This document shows positions 8,155-16,721 of a DNA stretch of 64,000 nucleotides, in pieces. How positions within the stretch are numbered: the first letter of the stretch is position 1; the number at the start of each line of letters is the position of its first letter. The stretch lies in contig NZ_FNPC01000002.1 of assembly GCF_900107205.1 (NCBI RefSeq), positions 310,001 through 374,000 on the forward strand, given 5' to 3'. This DNA is from Halopenitus persicus. Its GTDB lineage: Archaea; Halobacteriota; Halobacteria; Halobacteriales; Haloferacaceae. A program made the position numbers and the translations under genes. The notes beneath the pieces are model-generated. The model saw only the letters and a list, made by a program, of their open reading frames with translations, was not told the DNA's origin and searched no databases.

Positions 8155-8574
8155 ATGACGAAGGTGCTCAAGGTATCCGGATTCGTCGGACTGGCAGTGA
8201 TGATGGCCGTCGGCCTCCACCAGGCGATGATCCTCGCCGGCGGCGACGCCGTGCCGCGATGGATGATCGGCGGCCACGCCCACCTCGGCGTCCTGTCGAT
8301 CCTCGCTATCGTGATGGGCTTTGCCGTCCCCGCGCTCGAGGTAACCGGGACGCTTCGAACCGCCGTCACCGGACTCTTCCTCGCGGGGCAGTGGGGCGTT
8401 CCCGGCGCCGTCTGGCTCGGCGAGGGCCTCGGGCTCGCGTTTCTCGTTCCCACCACGCTGTTGTGGGGCAGCGCCCTGATCGTCGCGATGCTGATCATGG
8501 CCTACGTCGCCGCGACCCGGGACGCGACCGGGCCGGGATCCGGCCCGACCGGCGTCGCGCCGGCCGACGACTGA
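8155..8574 (+). CDS. Small four-helix membrane protein, unknown function
   Basis: A 139-residue protein with four predicted membrane helices (about residues 5-28, 42-62, 66-84, 90-115) and a short hydrophilic tail. GLHQAM at the end of helix 1 and GGHAHLGVL at the start of helix 2 place three histidines near one membrane face. That pattern is seen in haem- or metal-binding membrane proteins, but it does not prove binding here. Start ATG 8155 was chosen because GATATTTATTGG (8118-8129) lies 26-37 bp upstream; an in-frame start at 8125 would overlap that TATA box. I do not recognise a named family. Confidence 0.65.
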   Translation: MTKVLKVSGFVGLAVMMAVGLHQAMILAGGDAVPRWMIGGHAHLGVLSILAIVMGFAVPALEVTGTLRTAVTGLFLAGQWGVPGAVWLGEGLGLAFLVPTTLLWGSALIVAMLIMAYVAATRDATGPGSGPTGVAPADD

Positions 8575-8600
8575 CCGATTTCGCCGCCGACTGATCGGCC

Positions 8601-8660
8601 CTCACAAACGACGGTCCGGTCCCACGGACGACGGCTCGGTCCCACGAACGACGGTCCGGT
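8601..8660. repeat. 20-bp tandem repeat, three copies, intergenic
   Basis: Three units of 20 bp (8601-8620, 8621-8640, 8641-8660), consensus CCCACGAACGACGGTCCGGT, differ by one to three bases. They lie between the stop of the membrane protein gene and the promoter of the next gene. The period is not a multiple of three and no gene overlaps them. Confidence 0.92.
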
Positions 8661-8771
8661 CCCGCAACTGGCCGGTCTCGTCGCCGGATCCGCCTCGTTT
8701 CCCGGGTGAGGAGTTGGCACGCGAGGGGACCGGACGATACGGTTATCCCCGTTCGGGGAGTAGTTCGGGAA

Positions 8772-9002
8772 ATGACGCCCTCTCCATCCACCGCCGAGCG
8801 ACGGCCGCCCGACAAGGCGACGCTGTATTGCTTTGCGTGCGGTCACGAAAGTCGCATCAACGGCGACTGGGTCATCCACGTTCGCGCCGATTCCCTCACC
8901 TACGAGTGCCCCGCCTGCGAAACGGTGATCGATTCCCGCCGGAACCACGAGGCGCTGGCCGCGGGCAGTGGCGGGTCGCTCGGCTTCGCGATCGAGAACT
9001 GA
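8772..9002 (+). CDS. Small zinc-finger protein (76 aa), DUF8106-like
   Basis: A 76-residue protein with one zinc ribbon: CFACGHE (about residues 20-26) and CPACE (about 48-52), separated by a beta-rich linker with GDWVIHVRAD. A Ser/Ala/Gly tail follows. It resembles a haloarchaeal family of short zinc ribbons I recall as DUF8106; function unknown. The ATG at 8772 is preferred over a longer reading because CGGTTATCC (8740-8748) sits about 24-32 bp upstream as TATA box. Confidence 0.7.
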   Translation: MTPSPSTAERRPPDKATLYCFACGHESRINGDWVIHVRADSLTYECPACETVIDSRRNHEALAAGSGGSLGFAIEN

Positions 9003-9020
9003 CGTCGCCCGCCGACGTCC

Positions 9021-9127
9021 ATTTATAAGCAACTTCGGCGGACGGCCGTCAGCTCGCTCGCCGGCTTTCCGCTGGTCGGCGCGTGATTTATAAGCCGTTC
9101 GCGGACCGTCGGAGTTTATTTATAAGC
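9021..9127 (+). promoter_or_regulatory. Three identical ATTTATAAGC elements between convergent genes
   Basis: ATTTATAAGC occurs exactly at 9021-9030, 9086-9095 and 9118-9127, and two of the copies continue as AA(C/T)TTCGG or AATTCGG. Each is an excellent archaeal TATA box in plus orientation. The interval, however, lies between the ends of two convergent genes, so any transcript started here would run antisense into the 3' end of the large Tat-exported protein gene. Alternatively they are part of a short repeated non-coding element. Confidence 0.5.
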
Positions 9128-9168
9128 AATTCGGCTCCGAACCGGAACGTCACCAGATCGTCGGGCCG

Positions 9169-12100
9169 TCACTCCGCCTCGGCGTCCGCGGCTGCTTCGG
9201 CGCCGGCGGACGATTCGGCAGAACTGCCGTCCGAGGCTCCGCCTGATGCCTCGGCTGCGGATTCGGCCGATCCCGAAGCCGACGCCTCCGCTTTCGCGGT
9301 CCCGGTTTCCGTGGTTCGTGCTTCGTCCGTCTCGCCGCCCTCGTCCCGTGTCTCGTTCGTTTCGTTCTCGGCGAGCCGTTTCTCCGCGATGACCTCGTGC
9401 TCACGGAACAGCACGAACGCGCGGTGGGGATCCTGGCCCACCTCGACCGTGGTCGAATCGCCCTCGTCGATCGATCCGTCCGCCTCATCGCCGCTCCACG
9501 GTTCGGGCCGGCCCGGATCCGGCGTGACGACGACCGAGAGATGCTCGGCGGCGATCGCGCCGCCGCCGTCGTGGGTCACGGTCACCGACCCGTCCGCGGC
9601 GTCGTAGTCGACCGCGAAGTCGGCCGTCGGCGCGATCACGTGGCTGCCGGCCTCGACCGGCTCCGCCGGCGGCGTCCACTCCGCGGCGAACGTCGTTCCC
9701 GGCTCGAACTCGCCCAGCGAAATGACGTCCCCGCGCTCGAGCACGTCGTGTTCGTCCGCCGGCTGCGTGTCGGCCGGCTCGTCGTCGACGAGCAGCCGGA
9801 ACTCAGCGGCGTCGCGACTCACCGGATCGCGGTAAACCGCCGCGATGCCGTCGTCGGGAACGGCTTCCCGCTGGTCGGTCCCCGTTCCGGTCTCCCGGCC
9901 GTCAGCTCCCGTTCCGGCCTCCAGCTCCGAGCCGGGCTGGAAGGTGAAGCCGTGACGGGGCTCGGTCGGGTAGTGGCCGACCGACCGCTCGCTCACCATA
10001 TTCGCCGTCTCGGTCCGGATGCTGACGGTCACGCGGTCGCCGATCTCGACGTCCGTGAGGGTGATCGTGTCTCCACTCGTCAGCTCGTCGTACTCCTCGG
10101 CCACCACGAGGGTCTCGCGCTCGCCGCCGCTCGGGCGGCCGCTCGTGCGGTCGCTCGAATCGTCCGCCGGCGAGTAGGTCGTGACCTGCAGCCCCTCGGG
10201 GTCGGCCGGCTGCGCCCCGACGTAGGTCAGCCGCATCTCCGCGGCGCCGGGGTCGTAGTGCGCCTTCAGCGCCTCGCGTGCGGTCGTGGTTCCGGCGAGG
10301 TGGTGGTCCCGCTCGTCCCTTCCGCCCGCCGCATCGTCGTCGGTCCCGCTCTCCGCGTCGTCGTCCGCGCCGACCCAGACGACCTCGACTCGGGCGAACG
10401 GCGGGACCTCGGCGGCCAGCGAATCGCCGGGACCGAACTCCTCGTACTCGTCGGCCGGCTGCGTCCCGAGTGGCTCCCCGTCCGCCCGTATTTTCACGCG
10501 GTCGGCCGCCATCGCGTCGCCCTCGCGGTGCTCGACCCGAACCGTCCCCGCCTCGGGGTCGTACTCGAGGTCGACGAACGCCTCGGGAACCACCTCGTGT
10601 TCGGCCACGACGACCGGCTCCTCGGGGTCGAGCCACTCGATCGTGACCGTGCTGTCGACCGGGTACTCGCCGAGCGGGATCTCAGCCCCTCGGGAGAGCG
10701 TTTCGATCTCGTCGGCGATCTGCCGGTCGGCCGGCTCGCCGTCGACGAGCACGCGGAACGCGGACGCGTCGTAGTCCTCCTCGCCGTGATAGGCCGCGAT
10801 GAGTCCCCGATCCGGATGGTCGTGGACGTGGATCCGCGGCGGCGTGACGCGGAACCGCTGCAACGGACGCCGGTGGACGCCCGGGATCGACGGGACGGTC
10901 AGGGTTAGGGAAACCACGTCGCCCATCCCGACGTCCTCGATCGTGACCGCGTCCCCGTTCGTGAGCGCGTCGCTCCCGTCCGCGGTCCCGCCGCCTCCAT
11001 CCCCGAACGACGGGGCTGGCGTTCGGACCGTTCCGTCGTCCGACCGGTGCGTCACCGCCACCTTCCCGGCGTCGGCCTCGCGGTCGCCGACGTAGGTGAT
11101 CGTGACCGTCTCCGCCTCGACGTCGTGGTCGATCGCGAACGCCTCGGCGCCGATCGCCTCGTTCGCGTAGACGCGGTGGGCGTTGCGTTCCGCGTCGAAC
11201 CAGCGGAGCACGACGCTCGCGAGGGGATCGGTCTCGACGGTCAGCGTGTCGCCCGGCTCGAACCGGTCCAGTCGGTCGGCCGGCTGGCGGTCGACGAGCT
11301 CGCCGTCGACCCACAGCTGGAGCGCCTCGAGGGCGTCGCCCGTGACCGTCTCGCCGCCGCGGTGCTCGAGGGTGACGCCGCCCGTCTCCTGGCCACTCCC
11401 CGTCCCGTCAGCTTCTCCGTCGCCCGACGTCCCGTCAGCTTCTCCGGCGACCGTCGTCCCGACCCGGACGTCGGGCGCGTTCTCGTGGTCGTGCTCCGGC
11501 GGCGCCTCGAGAACCGCGTCGACCCGGATCGTCTCGCCGGACCGGTCGATCGTCGCCTCCTCGACGATCCCGGTTCCGATCGCCTCGATCAGGGAGCGAA
11601 CCGCCCGGTCGCCGGGCGTGCTGGGATCGTCGGTGAAAAACAGGTAGCGGTTCTCGGCGCGGTCGTCCGAGCCGTGGAGACGCGCCGGATGGATCTCGAA
11701 GCCCCCGGCGAACGCGCGGATCGCTCCGGTTCCGACCGCGGAGGCGCCCGGGGTTTGAAAGCCCGACTCCGCGGCGTCCGGTGCGAACAGGACGGTGTCG
11801 AACGACTCGACCAGCCCGAACGCCGCATCGGCGTCGGCGTTCGCGTCGACCAGTCGATCGGCGGCCTCCCCGTCCGCTTCGCCCGCGGCCGCCGTCGCGA
11901 TCGCCCGCGCCGCCTCGACGCGGCCGGATCGGTCCTCGCCCGCGACGAACGCCGCGACGCCGTCGGTGCTGACGGTCGTCATCCCCTCGCGGTCCCCGTC
12001 GTCGGCGACCCGCCAGTCGCCGACGGTCGCCACCTCCTCGCCGCGGTCCAGCCGGTCGATGGAGCCGGCGGCTACCGTGATCCGGCGCCGGTAGTCGTGG

Positions 12101-12423
12101 GTGATCGCCGTGACGACCGTCGAGAGGTCGGCGGCCGCGACGTCGAGCTCCCGCGTCACGACGCGGGCCTCGTGTGACAGGTCCTCGGCCACGTCCGCAT
12201 CCGCCACGTCCGTCGTCACCACCAATCGATACGAGAGATCGAGCGAATCATCGTCGGGCAGCGCCGCGATCGCGCTCGCGGCCGAGTCGGGCAGCTCATC
12301 GAGGCTCCGCCGATCGGTTGGCGTCGTCGAGTCGGCCACGCGGTCGGGATCGAGCGTTCCCGTGAGCGCGGCCAGCGTCAGGGCGCTTCCGCCGAGGAAG
12401 TCCCGTCTGGAGGGTCTCACCAT
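9169..12423 (-). CDS. Large Tat-exported surface protein with duplicated three-domain beta-sandwich modules
   Basis: A 1084-residue protein exported by the Tat pathway: SRRDFLGGS followed by a hydrophobic stretch (residues 5-24). There is no lipobox and no cysteine anywhere. Residues ~30-300 form a unique alpha/beta domain. From ~350 to 1012 there are seven beta-rich units of 75-110 residues, arranged A-B-C, A'-B'-C', A''. A-type units open like VTLEHRGGE, VRVEHREGD and VTVTHDGGG. B types carry TYVG. C types carry VLVDGEPAD or LLVDDEPAD. Several contain Q-(P/I)-AD and a G-D-x-(L/I) turn. The last 70 residues are Ala/Ser/Glu/Thr-rich. The units look like the C-terminal beta domains of haloarchaeal pilins (inference). 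Start ATG 12423 was chosen; a GTG four codons upstream is possible. Role unknown, probably adhesion or cell-envelope structure. Confidence 0.72.
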   Translation of the reverse strand: MVRPSRRDFLGGSALTLAALTGTLDPDRVADSTTPTDRRSLDELPDSAASAIAALPDDDSLDLSYRLVVTTDVADADVAEDLSHEARVVTRELDVAAADLSTVVTAITHDYRRRITVAAGSIDRLDRGEEVATVGDWRVADDGDREGMTTVSTDGVAAFVAGEDRSGRVEAARAIATAAAGEADGEAADRLVDANADADAAFGLVESFDTVLFAPDAAESGFQTPGASAVGTGAIRAFAGGFEIHPARLHGSDDRAENRYLFFTDDPSTPGDRAVRSLIEAIGTGIVEEATIDRSGETIRVDAVLEAPPEHDHENAPDVRVGTTVAGEADGTSGDGEADGTGSGQETGGVTLEHRGGETVTGDALEALQLWVDGELVDRQPADRLDRFEPGDTLTVETDPLASVVLRWFDAERNAHRVYANEAIGAEAFAIDHDVEAETVTITYVGDREADAGKVAVTHRSDDGTVRTPAPSFGDGGGGTADGSDALTNGDAVTIEDVGMGDVVSLTLTVPSIPGVHRRPLQRFRVTPPRIHVHDHPDRGLIAAYHGEEDYDASAFRVLVDGEPADRQIADEIETLSRGAEIPLGEYPVDSTVTIEWLDPEEPVVVAEHEVVPEAFVDLEYDPEAGTVRVEHREGDAMAADRVKIRADGEPLGTQPADEYEEFGPGDSLAAEVPPFARVEVVWVGADDDAESGTDDDAAGGRDERDHHLAGTTTAREALKAHYDPGAAEMRLTYVGAQPADPEGLQVTTYSPADDSSDRTSGRPSGGERETLVVAEEYDELTSGDTITLTDVEIGDRVTVSIRTETANMVSERSVGHYPTEPRHGFTFQPGSELEAGTGADGRETGTGTDQREAVPDDGIAAVYRDPVSRDAAEFRLLVDDEPADTQPADEHDVLERGDVISLGEFEPGTTFAAEWTPPAEPVEAGSHVIAPTADFAVDYDAADGSVTVTHDGGGAIAAEHLSVVVTPDPGRPEPWSGDEADGSIDEGDSTTVEVGQDPHRAFVLFREHEVIAEKRLAENETNETRDEGGETDEARTTETGTAKAEASASGSAESAAEASGGASDGSSAESSAGAEAAADAEAE

Positions 12424-12505
12424 ACGCGGACCCACACGGGTTCACCCAAAAGCGATTGTGATGGCTCAAACCCGCGTTTGTCCCATCCGCGTTCTCCTCC
12501 AATGA

Positions 12506-12519
12506 TTAGGTGTACCTAA
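12506..12519. promoter_or_regulatory. DtxR-family-type palindrome, upstream operator
   Basis: TTAGGTGTACCTAA is a perfect 5-4-5 palindrome that resembles the operator core of DtxR/IdeR/SirR metal-dependent repressors. It lies directly upstream of the AT-rich promoter core (ACTATTTACT, 12521-12530) of the DUF7552/DUF7260 operon. Confidence 0.65.
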
Positions 12520-12540
12520 AACTATTTACTCTCCCGTGTT

Positions 12541-12554
12541 TTAGGACGACCTAA
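12541..12554. promoter_or_regulatory. DtxR-family-type palindrome, operator at the start codon
   Basis: TTAGGACGACCTAA, with the same 5-4-5 geometry, ends one base before the ATG at 12555 and therefore covers the expected transcription start. Its centre is 35 bp from the first palindrome. The pair brackets the TATA box, the layout expected of tight repression. Confidence 0.65.
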
Positions 12555-12989
12555 ATGATGGAGGAGACGCTCGCCGACACCCGCCGGCGGATCGAATCGC
12601 TCGCCAGCGACGCCGGTCGGTACTACCTCGCCTGCGCCCGAACCGGCGATCGACCGACGCCCGTTGCGGGGCTCGTCTTCGAGAGCCGCGAGGTGGCGGC
12701 TCGAGCCGCCCGGGCGTGCCGGCGATATCGGGAATCGCTCCGGCGGTACGACGACTCCGTCCCGTACCGGGACCTCGTCGTCCACGAACGCCGCGTTGCG
12801 GCGTCCGCCGATCCCCGATCCGACGCAGGCGATGTCGACGCTGGTGACGCTGGCGCAGCTGATGCCGACACGGCCGATGCCGACACTGGTGACGCTGGCG
12901 CAGCTGATGCCGACGCGACCGGTGCCGACACAGCCGATGCCGACGCGGCCGACGTCGACGCGACCGACACGGCCGGTGATCGGCTATGA
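12555..12989 (+). CDS. DUF7552-like haloarchaeal protein with repeat-expanded tail
   Basis: A 144-residue protein. The first ~80 residues form a small domain with TRRRIESLASDAGRYYLACA (about 9-28), RPTPVAGL and YDDSVPYRDLVVHE (about 65-78). They match a haloarchaeal domain I recall as DUF7552. The last ~60 residues are an Asp/Ala/Thr/Gly low-complexity tail encoded by 45-bp repeats. The gene overlaps the next by the ATGA tetranucleotide, so translation is probably coupled. Two DtxR-like palindromes bracket its promoter, suggesting expression when iron or manganese is scarce. Molecular function is unknown. Confidence 0.65.
   Translation: MMEETLADTRRRIESLASDAGRYYLACARTGDRPTPVAGLVFESREVAARAARACRRYRESLRRYDDSVPYRDLVVHERRVAASADPRSDAGDVDAGDAGAADADTADADTGDAGAADADATGADTADADAADVDATDTAGDRL
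12841..12930. repeat. 45-bp in-frame tandem repeat in the DUF7552-like gene
   Basis: Two copies (12841-12885 and 12886-12930) begin CTGGTGACGCTGGCGCAGCT and differ at only a few bases; diverged fragments continue to about 12975. Each copy adds 15 residues, so the reading frame is kept. Confidence 0.9.
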
Positions 12990-13879
12990 GCGTCGAGACG
13001 GCGGTTCACGCGGCGCTCGACCGCGTCGACGCCGAGACCGAGCGCGTCGATTCGCTGACGCCCGCATTTCGGCGGTTCGACGCGGCGGTCCGCGATCTCG
13101 ACCCGGTCGGCAGCCACGCCTCCTCGTCCGGGGAGCCGACGCGACTGGCCGACGGCGGGATCACCGCGGCGCATCACCACGATCGCCAGCCCGGTCGCCC
13201 CGGAACGCCCGACGGTGCCGCGGGAGTCACCGGAAACGCAGGAGTCGCCGGAGGTGCGGAGGCAGCCGACCGGACCGGGTCGGTTCGCGACGCGTTCGCG
13301 GAGACGGTGCTGTCCGCCCGCGACGAGGGGTCGAACGCGTCCGACGCGTCCGCCGCGGCAGTCGTTCGGGCGATCCGCTCGGAGTTCGGCGACGAGATCG
13401 CGGTCGTCCTCGCGCCCGGCACCGACGCCGGGTTCACGCCCGCCGTCAAGCGGGCCGTTCGGTCGGCCATCGCGACGCGGCGTGCGGAGCTTCGCGCGCT
13501 CCGTGACGCCCTCGATCGGGAGCGCGAGTCGCTCCGATCGGCGCGGGAGGACGTCGACGCGATCGTCTCCTGGATCGCTCGTGCGGACGAGACGCCGCTG
13601 TCCGACCTGGGGTTCGAGGCGCTTCGGGACCGTCACGAGACCCTCGAACGCCACCGCGAACGCTGTGCTGAGCGTCTCGAATCCCGGCAGGAGACGCTCG
13701 GATCCGCGACCGGCCACGGCGCGGACGCCGGCCTCACGCACCGCTCGCTCGTTGCCCACCTCTACGATGTCGATGGCTTCCCAACGCCGTACCCGGTTGT
13801 CTCGACCGTCGTCCGGCTGATCGACTGCTGTGAGTCGTGCCAGCGCTCGGTTCGTGACCATCTCACACGCCGGGTTTGA
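12986..13879 (+). CDS. DUF7260-like haloarchaeal protein
   Basis: A 297-residue soluble protein, second gene of the palindrome-controlled operon. It opens with an amphipathic helix (SVETAVHAALDRVDAETERV, residues 2-21). A variable Gly/Ala/Pro-rich stretch follows (about 45-100), then a region with VRAIRSEFGDEIAVVLAPGT (about 129-148) and a long coiled-coil-like segment rich in Arg/Glu (about 160-240). The C-terminal domain starts LYDVDGFPTPYPVVSTVVR and holds three clustered cysteines (CCESC, about 281-285) that could bind a metal. It resembles the haloarchaeal family I recall as DUF7260. Co-occurrence with the preceding gene in other haloarchaea would support a two-component function. Confidence 0.62.
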   Translation: MSVETAVHAALDRVDAETERVDSLTPAFRRFDAAVRDLDPVGSHASSSGEPTRLADGGITAAHHHDRQPGRPGTPDGAAGVTGNAGVAGGAEAADRTGSVRDAFAETVLSARDEGSNASDASAAAVVRAIRSEFGDEIAVVLAPGTDAGFTPAVKRAVRSAIATRRAELRALRDALDRERESLRSAREDVDAIVSWIARADETPLSDLGFEALRDRHETLERHRERCAERLESRQETLGSATGHGADAGLTHRSLVAHLYDVDGFPTPYPVVSTVVRLIDCCESCQRSVRDHLTRRV

Positions 13880-13910
13880 TCGTTCGAATCCTGCTTGTTC
13901 CGTCGGTTGC

Positions 13911-16514
13911 CTATCGGAATCGGGCGAGCAGCTTGTAGTCGTGGTCCGGCGTATACCGCCGGAACAGCAGGCTGTTCGTCAGCACGGAGACGCTCGAGAT
14001 CGCCATCGCGACGGCGGCGAGCACCGGTTGGAGCAGGCCGAGCGAGGCCAGCGGGATCATCGCCGTGTTGTACCCCAGCGCCCACACGAGGTTCTGTTTG
14101 ATCTTCGCGAGCGTCGCCTCCGAGATGCGGATCGCCTTCACGACGTCGACCGGATCGTCGCGCATCAGCGTGACGTCGGCGGCCTCGATGGCGACGTCCG
14201 TGCCCGAGCCGATGGCCGTGCCGACGTACGCGACCGCCAGCGCGGGCGCGTCGTTGACGCCGTCGCCGACCATCATCGCCTTTCGGCCGTCCTCCTGAAT
14301 GGCTTCCACGGCGTCCGACTTGTCCTCGGGAAGGACCTCCGCACGGACGTTCTCGGGGTCGATCCCGACCTGCTCGGCGACCGCGCGAGCGGTGCGCTCG
14401 TTGTCGCCGGTGATCAGCATCACGTCGATGCCGCGCTCCTGTAACTGGCTCACGGCCTCCGTCGCGCTCTCCTTGACCGTGTCGGCGTCGGCGACGACGC
14501 CCACGAGTTCGCCCTCGTAGGCGACGAGCATCGCCGTCTTGCCCTCGCTCTCGAGGCGCTCCATCGTCTCCCGGGCGGGTGCGGGGTCGATCCCGTTGTC
14601 GCGGAGGAGCTTCCGGTTGCCGACCAACACCTCGCCGTCATCGACGGTCGCTTTGACGCCGTGACCGGGGACGTTCTCGAAGTCGTCGGGGTCGGTCACG
14701 TCGATGCCGCGGGCTTCGGCGCCGTCGACGATCGCCCGGGCGAGGGGGTGTTCGCTCCCGCTCTCGGCGACGGCCGCGAGCCGAAGCACCTCCTCCTCGC
14801 CGAGTCGCTCACGTGCAGCCAGCTGTCCTCCATCGGGAGCGGTGTTTCCGCCATCCGCGACGGACCGACCGTCGTCACCGAGCACGACGACGTCGGTCAG
14901 CTCCATCTCGCCTCTCGTGAGCGTCCCGGTCTTGTCGAAGACGACCGTATCGACGTCCTTCGCGCGCTCGAGGACGTCGCCGCCCTTAAACAGGACGCCG
15001 TTTTGCGCACCGAGCGTCGTTCCGACCATCGTCGCCGCGGGCGTCGCCAGGCCCAGCGCACAGGGACAGGCGATCAGCACCGACGAGGCGAACACGATGA
15101 CCGCGAACTCGAAGACCGAGACGCCGCCGGCGGCGACGGGGCCCCCCGCGACGAGGCCCCACAGCGGGAGCGCGTCGACGACGCCCGCAAGCGTCGCGGG
15201 GAACAGGTACCAGACGACGCCCCAGAACGCGGCGTTCGCGATGACCGCCGGGACGAAGTACGCGGAGATGCGGTCCGCGAGGTTCTGGATGTCGGGCTGG
15301 CGCGACTGTGCCTCCTTGACCGTCTGCACGATCTGCTGGAGCGCCGTATCCTTTCCAACCTTCGTCGCCTCGACGACGAGCACGCCGTTCTCGTTGATGG
15401 TCGACCCGACGACCTCGTCCCCTTCCGATTTCTCGACGGGGACCGACTCGCCGGTCACCATCGACTCGTCGACCGCCGACTGGCCGTCGACGACCACGCC
15501 GTCGGTGGGGATCTGCTCGCCGGGACGGACCTTCATCCGGTCGCCGACGTCGACGTCCTCGAGGGGAATTTCCTCCTCGTTGCCGTCCTCGTCGACCACG
15601 GTGGCGGTGTCCGCCTCCATCTCGAGGAGCTTCCGGAGCGCCTCGCCGGCCTGCCCCTTCGAGCGGGCCTCGAGGTAGTTCCCGAGCGTGATGAACACGA
15701 GGATGAACGCGGCCGTGTCGAAGTACAGCCCGCCGGCGATCACCTTCAGCAGGACCGCCACGGAGTAGACGTACGCGGTCGTCGAACCGAGCGCGATCAG
15801 CACGTCCATGTTGGCGCGGCCGTTCGTGACGAGTGCCTTGTAGGAGTTCTCGTAGAACGGCTTGCCGAGCACCAGCTGGACGGGCGTCGCCAGGGCGAAC
15901 ATGACCCATCCGGACGGCAGGCCGACGACCTCGTCACCGAGGAGTCCGAGCCCCAGCAGGTGGTCGACCATAAACGCCAGCAGGGGCAGGGACAGTACGG
16001 CGCCGAACAGCGTTAGCCGGAGCTGTCGACGGATCTCTCCTTGGCGCGCCGCCTCTTGAGCATCGCCGCCTGCGCCATCGTCGGTCCCTCCCTCCTCTCG
16101 GACGGGCGAGTAGCCGGCGTCCTCGATGGCGTCGTGGAAGTCCCCACGGTCCGCCTCGGCGGGATTGTACGTGACCCGTGCCTCGTCGGTCGCGTAGTTG
16201 GCGTCGGCGTCGACGACGCCCGGCGTCCCCTCGAGCGCGTCCCGGATCGTCTCCGAGCAGTTCGCACACGACATGTCGGTGACCGCGATCGTGACCGAGT
16301 CGGTCACCGGCGAGTAGCCCGCCTCCTCGATCGCGTCGAATATCTCGCCGAGCGAGACCTGCTCGGGATCGTAGGTGACCGACCCCTCGTCGGTGGCGAA
16401 GTTGATGGTCGCCTCCGAGACGCCCTCGAGCGAGCCGACGGCGTCGGAGATGGTCTGCGAACAGTTCGCACAACTCATCCCCTGGATGTTGATTTGGCTT
16501 TTTCGCTGGCTCAT
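13911..16514 (-). CDS. copA: Copper-translocating P1B-type ATPase
   Basis: Exports Cu+ from the cytosol at the expense of ATP. It has 867 residues with two N-terminal heavy-metal domains, each with a Cys pair: GMSCANC (residues 12-18) and DMSCANC (about 79-85). Eight membrane helices are expected. The transport motif ACPCALG lies near residue 480, the phosphorylation motif FDKTGTLT near 525, and the hinge [10 protein letters not shown] and [10 protein letters not shown] follow. The last helices carry YN and M-x-x-SS, the hallmarks of the Cu+ subclass. A Gly/Asp-rich linker (about 145-160) separates the metal-binding domains from the membrane part. A palindromic promoter lies upstream. No CopZ chaperone gene is adjacent. 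Confidence 0.95.
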   Translation of the reverse strand: MSQRKSQINIQGMSCANCSQTISDAVGSLEGVSEATINFATDEGSVTYDPEQVSLGEIFDAIEEAGYSPVTDSVTIAVTDMSCANCSETIRDALEGTPGVVDADANYATDEARVTYNPAEADRGDFHDAIEDAGYSPVREEGGTDDGAGGDAQEAARQGEIRRQLRLTLFGAVLSLPLLAFMVDHLLGLGLLGDEVVGLPSGWVMFALATPVQLVLGKPFYENSYKALVTNGRANMDVLIALGSTTAYVYSVAVLLKVIAGGLYFDTAAFILVFITLGNYLEARSKGQAGEALRKLLEMEADTATVVDEDGNEEEIPLEDVDVGDRMKVRPGEQIPTDGVVVDGQSAVDESMVTGESVPVEKSEGDEVVGSTINENGVLVVEATKVGKDTALQQIVQTVKEAQSRQPDIQNLADRISAYFVPAVIANAAFWGVVWYLFPATLAGVVDALPLWGLVAGGPVAAGGVSVFEFAVIVFASSVLIACPCALGLATPAATMVGTTLGAQNGVLFKGGDVLERAKDVDTVVFDKTGTLTRGEMELTDVVVLGDDGRSVADGGNTAPDGGQLAARERLGEEEVLRLAAVAESGSEHPLARAIVDGAEARGIDVTDPDDFENVPGHGVKATVDDGEVLVGNRKLLRDNGIDPAPARETMERLESEGKTAMLVAYEGELVGVVADADTVKESATEAVSQLQERGIDVMLITGDNERTARAVAEQVGIDPENVRAEVLPEDKSDAVEAIQEDGRKAMMVGDGVNDAPALAVAYVGTAIGSGTDVAIEAADVTLMRDDPVDVVKAIRISEATLAKIKQNLVWALGYNTAMIPLASLGLLQPVLAAVAMAISSVSVLTNSLLFRRYTPDHDYKLLARFR

Positions 16515-16535
16515 TGTTCGTATATACGGGGTCCG

Positions 16536-16562
16536 TATTCAACGGGGTTTCCCTTTTGAATA
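16536..16562. promoter_or_regulatory. Inverted repeat in the copA promoter
   Basis: TATTCAA (16536-16542) and TTGAATA (16556-16562) form a 7-bp inverted repeat with a 13-bp spacer, 22-48 bp upstream of the copA ATG on the minus strand. It overlaps the expected TATA/BRE position, making it a candidate operator for a copper-responsive repressor. Confidence 0.5.
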
Positions 16563-16606
16563 TTCAGCGATCTCCCTCTACGAGTTTCGAATCCAAACCG
16601 TGTCGC

Positions 16607-16629
16607 GTTCCGACCAAAACTATCGGAAC
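16607..16629. promoter_or_regulatory. Inverted repeat between rio2 and copA
   Basis: GTTCCGA (16607-16613) and TCGGAAC (16623-16629) are perfect arms around a 9-bp A/T-containing loop. A weaker CTGTG/CACAG pair follows at 16651/16670. On the minus strand the loop reads as a T-run, so it may be the rio2 terminator or a second regulatory site for copA. The rest of 16515-16721 shows no gene. Confidence 0.35.
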
Positions 16630-16721
16630 GTCTTCGACCGCTCCCGACTCCTGTGTTGGAGAGCCCACTCACAGGCTCCGTTCCGGCCGATGACGAATTT
16701 CCTATCGCGGTATATAGTTTA

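Noticed and set aside
12424-12435. GTG start four codons upstream for the giant Tat-exported protein
   Set aside because: Possible, but the ATG at 12423 gives a normal Tat signal with the twin arginines near residue 6; the GTG adds nothing recognisable.
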